A stretch of 64,000 bases of DNA from Tilletia caries (Eukaryota > Basidiomycota > Exobasidiomycetes > Tilletiales > Tilletiaceae). The position numbers and the translations under genes are program-made. The stretch's first letter is position 1. Each line of letters begins with the position of its first letter. The stretch is taken from the NCBI GenBank assembly GCA_032718865.1, contig JALUTQ010000045.1, positions 186,001 to 250,000 on the forward strand, in the 5' to 3' direction. Below the pieces are notes generated by a model. It ran no database searches and was not told the origin of the DNA. It saw only the letters and a program-made list of their open reading frames with translations. Positions 57,090-64,000 of this stretch are shown here, piece by piece.

Positions 57090-57090
<1 letters not shown>
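55235..57090 (-). CDS. NMD3: 60S ribosomal export protein Nmd3
   Basis: Adaptor that carries the pre-60S subunit out of the nucleus via Crm1. Exons in transcript order: 57090-57043, 56973-55606, 55561-55235; 580 aa. The N-terminal zinc-binding region reads CADCGTPI, CLSCLRNTVDI, FCRNCERF and, later, GQCPDCTR. EYIVHYGQCPDC and HRDTISISERRDGLDFFF, then STTNYKFTYSTEIAPICKDDLV, are characteristic Nmd3 blocks. The end is acidic, with VPIDELIDEMDEMDI, a leucine-rich-type export signal pattern. The second intron is short and its acceptor is the CAG at 55564-55562; the codons just after it (VLNDVFLCTIIQY) are atypical and may hide another intron. The start is preceded by a GGCT repeat. Confidence 0.92.

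Positions 57091-57122
<32 letters not shown>
57091..57122. repeat. GGCT tetranucleotide repeat abutting the NMD3 start
   Basis: About eight GGCT units directly upstream of the NMD3 ATG on the minus strand. The rest of the 490-bp divergent region to DPH6 (57123-57580) has no gene. A shorter repeat of the same unit precedes the SOD-fold mitoribosomal gene. Confidence 0.9.
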
Positions 57123-57123
<1 letters not shown>

Positions 57124-57580
57124 CGGAGTGGGTGTCGTGCGAGATACTCAGGAGCGAGGCAAAGAACAAGCGAGAACGAGTGAAGTATATCGCCACTTGC
57201 CACTTGCTTCGTGCTTCTCTGCTTATGGATCTTCAAATCGTCTCGCTGCTCGCTGTCGAGTTCGAAGTCGTCGATCTCATTCACAAGCGCAGCGCAGAGA
57301 AGAAAGTTCCAAGCGGGACCTCAACCAAATTTTTTGGAATCCTCAATGATCACGCCAACTGTGATCATCAACACCGGACGTAAGATTAGATCTTGCTTCC
57401 TTATCTCCGACATCCGAGCCACTCTTGCCTCTTGCCTCTTCCCGTTCCTGCTGAACGGCTCGCGAGTGTCGCACGCTTCTCAAATCTCAGCTCGACGATG
57501 GTCCTTTGAGAAGATCGAGTTCCAAGCATACAAAGGTCCAGCGTCCAGCGTCCAGCGTCTAGGCGAGGAGCGACGGGGAG

Positions 57581-60500
57581 ATGAAGGTCGTCGGTCTGCT
57601 GTCCGGCGGTAAAGACAGCTGCTACAATCTCTGTCATTGTGTGCGTCAAGGTCACGAAATCGTCGCCCTTGCCACTCTCGCTCCCCCTGCTGGCAAAGGT
57701 GAGCACAATAAAAGTCGACCCAGCACAAAGCATGGCAAACGATCAGAGTCTCATGCTTTTCGATGTCTGCAGATGAGATTGACTCGTACATGTATCAGAC
57801 CGTCGGACATGATGCTGTCCACCTCGTTGCCCAGGCTCTCGGCGTGCCGCTATACCGACGGAGCATCACCGGTCAACCTGTGAATCAAGAGATGCAATAT
57901 CGAAGGAAGGATTCACCAGGAGACGCGGACCATTCAGCTGCCCAGGACGAGACCGAAGATCTGCTCGATCTCCTCCTCGAGGTGAAGAATAACCACCCCG
58001 ATGTCGAGGGTGTCAGCGTCGGAGCGATCTTGTCAAACTACCAGAGGATACGAGTCGAGCATGTGTGAGTTATCTCTCCCAAATAAACGACGAACCATCC
58101 CTCTCGCGCCTCTTGTCGCGCTGATCTGTTTTGCATCGTTTCTTGATTTCAGATCTCTACGGCCGGAGCTCCAGCTCACTCCGCTCACCTATCTCTGGCA
58201 GCGATCTCAAGACGACTTGCTCGCTGAGATGGTCGATGCAGGGGTAAATGCAGTCCTCATCAAAGTCGCAGGCATCGGCCTCGACGAACGAGATCTCGGA
58301 AAGTCATTGGCTCAGATGCAGCCGAAGCTTAGAAAGCTTGTGAGTCGTCTCGTTTTCTACTTCTCGTCTTTGCCTTGCCAGAGTCGAATCAAGACGGAGC
58401 GAGCTGAATTGCCAGCTTGGCTTGAGCTCTCACCCAGAATGCGAATTATGGCGCACACATTTGCGGAGAGGGAGGGGAATACGAGACTCTGACGCTCGAC
58501 TGTCCTCTCTTCAAGAATCGTATCGAGCTGTAAGTATGAGGGTATCTCTACGCCTCCCTCATGCCCTGCACTTGACTTACCTCTCCCAGCCGTCACGCCC
58601 AGGGTCGAGACAGAAGTTGTCACTCACGCCGAGGCGGCTTTCGCAAGTGTCGCCTATCTCAGAGTGATCAAGGCCAACTTGGTCGCAAAGTCGAACGATG
58701 CCCCCTCTATGGACTCGATCCACATCCCTGCTGGTCTAGATGCGCTGGGACTACGCACGCTGGAGGCTGTTGCAGCGGGTGAGTGATCAGCAACCATCTA
58801 ACCGCGAGACTCGCCTTCCAATACTTGACAAATTATCTTTTGGCCAATCGCTCCATAGCGAGTGAGGCGGATTGCTCTCCTAACGCGACACTGGCGTCAA
58901 TAGCGCAGACCACGTACTCCGGGGCATCCGCAAGCTCACGACCGCATCTACATCATTCGGGCAACTGGTATCACGTTTCGAACGTCAATGGGGCGACGTC
59001 CGAAGGGATGGTGCCCGAGACCATCGAAGAAGAGACTGCGGCCATGTTCAAGAAGCTCAAAGGTGGGTGCTGTTTTCCAGATCCAATTACCCCATCAGTC
59101 GTCTTCTCTGCTTAACTCACGTCCGCAATAATCACTTCCTGCAGCAACTCTTGAGGAGGCCCAACTTACGTTGCAACATGTCACCCATGTCAACCTGTAC
59201 CTTGTATCCCAGGCCGACTTTGCCCGGGTCAACGCGGTCTACAAGACCATATTCCAGGAAGCCCCTCCTTCCCGCGCTTGTGTCGGCACGCGCGTGCGGA
59301 AAGGCGACTTGGTGCGCGTAGCGTTGGACGCGGTCGCTGTGGATGACTGGAACGAGCGGCGGTGTCTCCACGTGCAGGGGCGTGGCTATTGGGCTCCCGC
59401 GAATATCGGACCTTATTCGCAGGCCATGCTGGTATGTTGTCCTCCAAGTGGAGTGTAATCAAGCCATGTCAAGGGTAACAGGTATCTGACCCGACCCTTT
59501 ATCTCCGCCAGGCACGCGAACGGATCAGTATCGCGGGACAGATCGGCCTTCGACCCGCAGACCTAAGCCTACCCATTGAGGACTTCGATCTTCAATGCGC
59601 CCTGTCACTCCAACACGCTCGACGCATCCATGTCGCCGTATTGGAAGGCGCAGGGCTGCAGCCTGCCGATGCCGACGCTGCTGTGGAAGGTGGAGTGTGC
59701 TGGATCGAGAACGTGGACGTGGACGATGCCTCATCTGCAAAGCTGGCGTGCAGGATCGCGAAAGCTCGTGCGGCGTGGTCGACTCAACCGAGCTCATCCG
59801 ATCCGGAACACAACAGCGACGGTGGGAACAGTGACGACGAACAGTTTAGCGACGACGAAGATCCGAGGACGCGGACGCAGCAGAATGAGATTACACCTTG
59901 GTTGGCAGGCGATGGACGGCAAGCAAAGGCGACCGATCTGCCGATGCTGTATGTCGTCGTACCCTTCCAGGGTCTGCCTCGCGGTGCTGGCATTGAGTGG
60001 CAGTTAACGGCATGTACTGGTCGGTCGGCTGCTGTGGCGTCTTCGACGCTTGAGGATGAGGACGACGATGAGGACTCTCCATCCTGGGGATTATCGAAAT
60101 CGTCCCCCATACAACGAGGTCAGTTCCCACAAAAGCTACGGGAAATACGTAGTACCCGCGCTCATCTGTTGACACTTCCATATCCGCCTCCGGGTTCTGT
60201 TCCCTTTTGCAGGCGAGATCAACATCACAGTCGAAGGTACCCGACGGCTTCGACTGGTTTGGCACACGTTCACCTCTGTCAAGAGCCAGTCGAGTGTAGG
60301 GATTATGACTGTTCAGCAGTATCGATCAGGGCTGCCTTCCTCAGCACAAGATTCGAAGACAGAGGACGGTGATCTGAGTGCACTTCGGAAGCAAGTCGGC
60401 GCAGCCCTTTCGATCCGAGTGTTCGTGACAGCGAGGGGTGCAGAAGCGGAGAGTGGGGAATCGTCGGTTTTTGATCTAGGTGCGTCGCATCTCAAGCCTG

Positions 60501-60779
60501 CATCCTTGCGATGCTGTTTCTTACTTACCGACCCCCATATGGACTGACCCACTCTCCCTCATCACAGCAATGAAGCTCCTTCAGGAAGGCACGACAACGC
60601 TGGAGCCCCGAGCGATGCCGGTGTGGGTGGATGCTCTTTTCGCTCAACACGACTCCAGTGGTAGTGGTGATCTTGAACGCATCGAGCACACGACTCAGGA
60701 CGATCCCAGCAACCTTTCCGACATCACGGCTCCGATTGAGGCCGCCTTTGTTTGGAATTCGGTAACGAACATCATGTGA
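57581..60779 (+). CDS. DPH6: Diphthine-ammonia ligase Dph6 with C-terminal RidA-like domains
   Basis: Last step of diphthamide synthesis on EF2: ATP-dependent amidation of diphthine. Exons 57581-57698, 57773-58064, 58153-58339, 58438-58529, 58603-58778, 58859-59062, 59145-59431, 59512-60118, 60213-60479, 60568-60779; 813 aa, all in phase. The N-terminal ATP pyrophosphatase has the PP-loop LLSGGKDSCYNL, then YMYQTVGHDAV, GVSVGAILSNYQRIRVE, LTPLTYLWQRSQDDLL and CGEGGEYETLTLDCPLF. Two YjgF/RidA-like domains follow (from NWYHVSNVNG, and from RISIAGQIGLRPADL), as in yeast. Between and after them are acidic disordered stretches. Three alternative acceptors near 58415-58437 were tested; the last gives the family sequence KLNANYGAHICGEGG. 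Confidence 0.95.
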
Positions 60780-60890
60780 GAAGGTGTCCTGTCCGCGGGG
60801 GGGGGGGAGTCTTCCACGGAGCATAACACAATCCGATGCAGCATGGTCGAGTGGGTGTGCCTTTCATGACAGTCCCGCGTCCCGCGTCCC

Positions 60891-60892
<2 letters not shown>

Positions 60893-60962
<70 letters not shown>
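60893..60962. repeat. (GA)n microsatellite
   Basis: About 35 GA units, flanked on both sides by GTCCCGCGTCCCGCG copies (60871-60892 and about 60993-61007). Confidence 0.95.
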
Positions 60963-60965
<3 letters not shown>

Positions 60966-62201
60966 TCGATTGGCCCGGGCTGCGCAAATGGAGTCCCGCG
61001 TCCCGCGTTTGGCGTGGGCGCGGCCGAAGCTGGAAGTGGCTCGCTCGAGCGTCGCAAACTCGCAATACATAGCCTTGAATCAATTGATTGCTGGATATGA
61101 AGTAGAGTTGCCGGGCCTCCTCTACATACGACTCACCACTATCTTTCGATCGCCGTGATAACCAACATCCGCCCTCCTGCCAAAGCTGGGCGGGGCCGTC
61201 AGGAGCGAAGCAGCGGTAGTGCTGAATTCGAACTTTTGAAGCTTTGAAGCTTTGAAGTCCAGCATGTTCGGAACAGCAAACAGAACATGCCGCACCTCCA
61301 CAACCACGAAACAGTCGCAACTGTTTGCTGTCGATCAAGCTGACTGCAAGAAGAAGCGAAGGAAGAAAATAATGATGAGACCAGGTGGGCAAAACTCAAA
61401 GCTCAACAATAACGAGGAGGAGAGCGGAGAGTACATTATACCGAGAATAAGAAGGCGGTCGGCGGACGATGGAACGGACAACTGTTTGCTCCATGGAAGC
61501 GGGACCGAGCAGCCAACGGTCCCGTGCGCGCGAACGCCGAACACTGCCTCACATTTATCCGGGGTTGGATTGGAGGTGAGCGATGGCGACGAGCGACGAG
61601 CGACGAGCGACGAGCTCCAGGTGGAAGTCCCAGATCCCAGAAGCGAACGCGGACGTTGGTCATTGGACCTTATAACCATCCGACTGCCTTATTCACGCAA
61701 GCTCATCTCGTCCACTTGCGGTGTCGTCCTCGCGCCTCGCGTCCCAGGTTTTGCTCATGTATAGGTCAGGGCGTGGTCGGCGAATGCGCCTTTATTGTGG
61801 TGGTGAAGCGGCGGGCGGAGATGGACGTTGGACCCCTTCCCAGGGTCGCTGGCGGGTGATTAAGGTTTCTACGTCAACAGCACGTGAGACTCATCTAAAC
61901 CTTATTTCACAATGAAATCACAAAAATCAATCAGGAACGGGACTCGCCCTGGGAACGGCGCACCGCTTAACCCTCCCTTCGTCTCCTCACCGCTCACCGC
62001 CTCCAGCTCGCGGATCGTCTGTGCATAACTCGTCTTGCCACCCTTCCGCATCGTCTCTGCTGTCCAAATCCTCTATTGGGACATGCTGGGATTCAGTATC
62101 GATCCGGCTTTTGCAGTTGCTCTCTTTCTCCCCCTGCTGTTGACCCTCGGAATCCCGCTGCCAGGAACATCATTCTTGAGAAGTTAGATCCCGTACGCAT
62201 A
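60963..62201. other. Gene-poor region downstream of DPH6
   Basis: No convincing exon. (GACGAGC)n short repeats occur at about 61590-61615. On the minus strand 62160-62010 reads as a hydrophilic, coding-like stretch (SQHVPIEDLDSRDDAEGW), probably a fragment. Confidence 0.35.
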
Positions 62202-63084
62202 TACAGTGGCGAGCGGAAATGGCCGCATAAATTGTGGCATCGCACTAAGGTTCGATTTTCAGCACCAATCTTGTACATAACACCACCTCAAAGTTAGGGA
62301 GACGAAAGCTTAGGATACACCAAATCCAGCGCATGTTGCAGCTTCTGTGTAGCTATAAAATTGAGCCGTCAGTGGTGCTGCAAAGTCGAAGGAACATGCG
62401 GCCATATTGCACCCACCCCACTTTTTCATTACAGATTGAGTAGAAAATCTCACTATGAATCCTCAACCCCGCCTAGTGTCGTGACAGGAATCCGCTGGAG
62501 TTGTAACGGGAAACTGGGCGAGCGCCGCAGAGAACGTCGAGGGAACTTCAAGAGGTCCAGCTGGATGTGCCCCGTCAGTTTGGTTGGCTCGGCGATGAGG
62601 ATGTGAGCCGTTAGGACGCTTTTGAAGGACTCAATTAGGAAAAAAGCAGGGCTTTACTAAGTGACTTGGAAATCAAGACCGCAAACACTTCACAGAGACC
62701 ATCCCGACCCGCGCGAATGCCGGGGTTACACGCTCAGGCATCTATCAGACCGTACCCTTGCATCGTCAAGTAACCTAAGTCACGATCTGGTGAATTGGCT
62801 GAAGAAATAGGTGGTTCTGCATAGGAAAGCCGTATTCGAAAATCGGGGTTTTACAGTGGAGGCCCGGGGGTGGGTGCAATATGGCCGCATGTTCCTTCGA
62901 CTTTGCAGCACCACTGACGGCTCAATTTTATAGCTACACAGAAGCTGCAACATGCGCTGGATTTGGTGTATCCTAAGCTTTCGTCTCCCTAACTTTGAGG
63001 TGGTGTTATGTACAAGATTGGTGCTGAAAATCGAACCTTAGTGCGATGCCACAATTTATGCGGCCATTTCCGCTCGCCACTGTA
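62202..63084. mobile_element. Foldback MITE with 218-bp terminal inverted repeats
   Basis: 62202-62419 and 62867-63084 are inverted copies with no indel and essentially no mismatch that I can find. The outer ends read TACAGTGGCGAGCGGAAATG, with TA on each side, fitting a Tc1/mariner-type target duplication. The 447-bp centre has no transposase frame. Identity of the arms implies recent movement or conversion. Confidence 0.85.
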
Positions 63085-64000
63085 CGTGATGCGTCGTTGC
63101 CGCCCCGGGGACGATAACATGTTACAGTATCGAGACTGGATCGCTCTCTTCCTTGGTGCCTCGTCCCGGGATATATCGAGCGCGAAGTGCCTGAGGCGGG
63201 AGTGGTCACAGGATCTCACCAGTTGACTGACCAGCAATAATTATTCTCAGCGGATAATATTATCTGGGGAAAGCAGGGGGGGTTGGGTACTTGTCTGAAA
63301 AAGGAGCAGGCACGCAGCCGCCTGCAGAGGATACAAAGCTTCTCATTATTTCCACTAGTCTTGCTCCCTGGACGCGGCTCGTGCCTGCTCGGCGCTGGGC
63401 GCCTCAACGTCTCACTGTGACGTCTGTCCGATGACATCGTCGAGGTTCGAGGTGTGGATCGTGGATATGGTTCTGGTTCGCAAGGAGAGGGAAGAAAAAA
63501 GCCGGCACAGTGTTCATCACCGCCATTCCATCATGATCCATTTCCATCGCTTGTGGCAGAAGCGCGAACGCTTTCGGGTGCGACACTGTGGAAGAGGAAG
63601 CCAAACTGCGAGTATTTGAACGCCGAATCATCGCAGAAGACTGAAGATCTATCGAAAAGCCTCAGCGCCCAATAGCTCTCAGGTTCTCAAAGGTACCCTG
63701 CTGATGGCTTGCTGGGCACGGAGGTGCGAATACGAACGTCCGGTAAGGATGCAGCGAGAAGCAACGAGCACACTGCACAGGAGGCTGTGATATGTGGGAG
63801 GTCGTGGAATTGAGGTGCACCATACGTGAGCGAGCTCTTGGCTCGCAGCAGCACAATGCGGCGCCTTCAGCGAGATTCCAGCACGCCACATCTGTCAGAA
63901 AGGGTCACGAGAGAGTCATGGATAAATACAAGCAGGAGAGGGACAGAAGACAACGTCTATGTTATGCGTGGGGCAAAAGGTCGTGCGTTGGACCTTGGCA
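63085..64000. other. Region beyond the MITE, no gene recognised
   Basis: Open frames on both strands are short and not coding-like. The window ends here. Confidence 0.35.

Noticed and set aside
1..64000. CRISPR arrays, rRNA operons, bacterial operons or prophage
   Set aside because: No regularly spaced repeats, no rRNA-like sequence, and introns throughout; the DNA is eukaryotic.

Overview
The window looks like nuclear DNA of a basidiomycete fungus. Genes carry many short GT-AG introns, codon use favours C or G at third positions, and the housekeeping genes are fungal in type: an Ifa38-type ketoreductase, Nmd3, Dph6, an Emp24-type p24 protein, an Mtc5/WDR59 SEA-complex subunit, two mitoribosomal proteins and a Zn2Cys6 regulator. 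Intron density and codon use suggest Ustilaginomycotina or a relative, but sequence alone does not fix the genus.

Layout. 0-0.7 kb: 3' end of a ubiquitin protease. 0.8-7.8 kb: an accessory island with a NADAR-domain gene (A, minus), a divergently transcribed PARP-type ADP-ribosyltransferase (plus), copy 1 of a secreted-protein family, a gene fragment and a second NADAR gene (B, minus). 8.5-11.5 kb: a four-helix membrane protein and the very-long-chain 3-oxoacyl-CoA reductase. 11.5-20.9 kb: two tandem NADAR genes (C, frameshifted; D, intact), separated by a relic of the reductase's last exon that shows how the tandem arose. 21-29 kb: a MATH-BTB protein, a mitochondrial membrane protein and an SOD-fold mitoribosomal protein. 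29-43 kb: a hemerythrin protein, a Tc1-like MITE, two copies of an unknown gene family on either side of MTC5, and two more copies of the secreted family. 45-60.8 kb: Zn2Cys6 factor, bS18m, p24, a Qc-SNARE, NMD3 and DPH6. 61-64 kb: gene-poor, holding a foldback element with near-perfect 218-bp terminal inverted repeats.

The most notable content is the ADP-ribosylation locus. One transferase and four NADAR proteins (a family known to remove ADP-ribose from nucleic-acid bases) lie within 21 kb. The transferase and NADAR-A share an intergenic promoter. The four NADAR copies differ in which family signatures they keep, and only D looks fully intact. This resembles the writer/eraser pairing of bacterial DarT/DarG or DarT/NADAR modules, here in a eukaryotic chromosome. 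The functional link is inference. The second accessory theme is a three-copy secreted family whose exons appear to have been exchanged as cassettes.

Multi-exon gene models were built by hand from splice signals and reading phase. Exon coordinates given in the entries are mutually phase-consistent unless stated otherwise.
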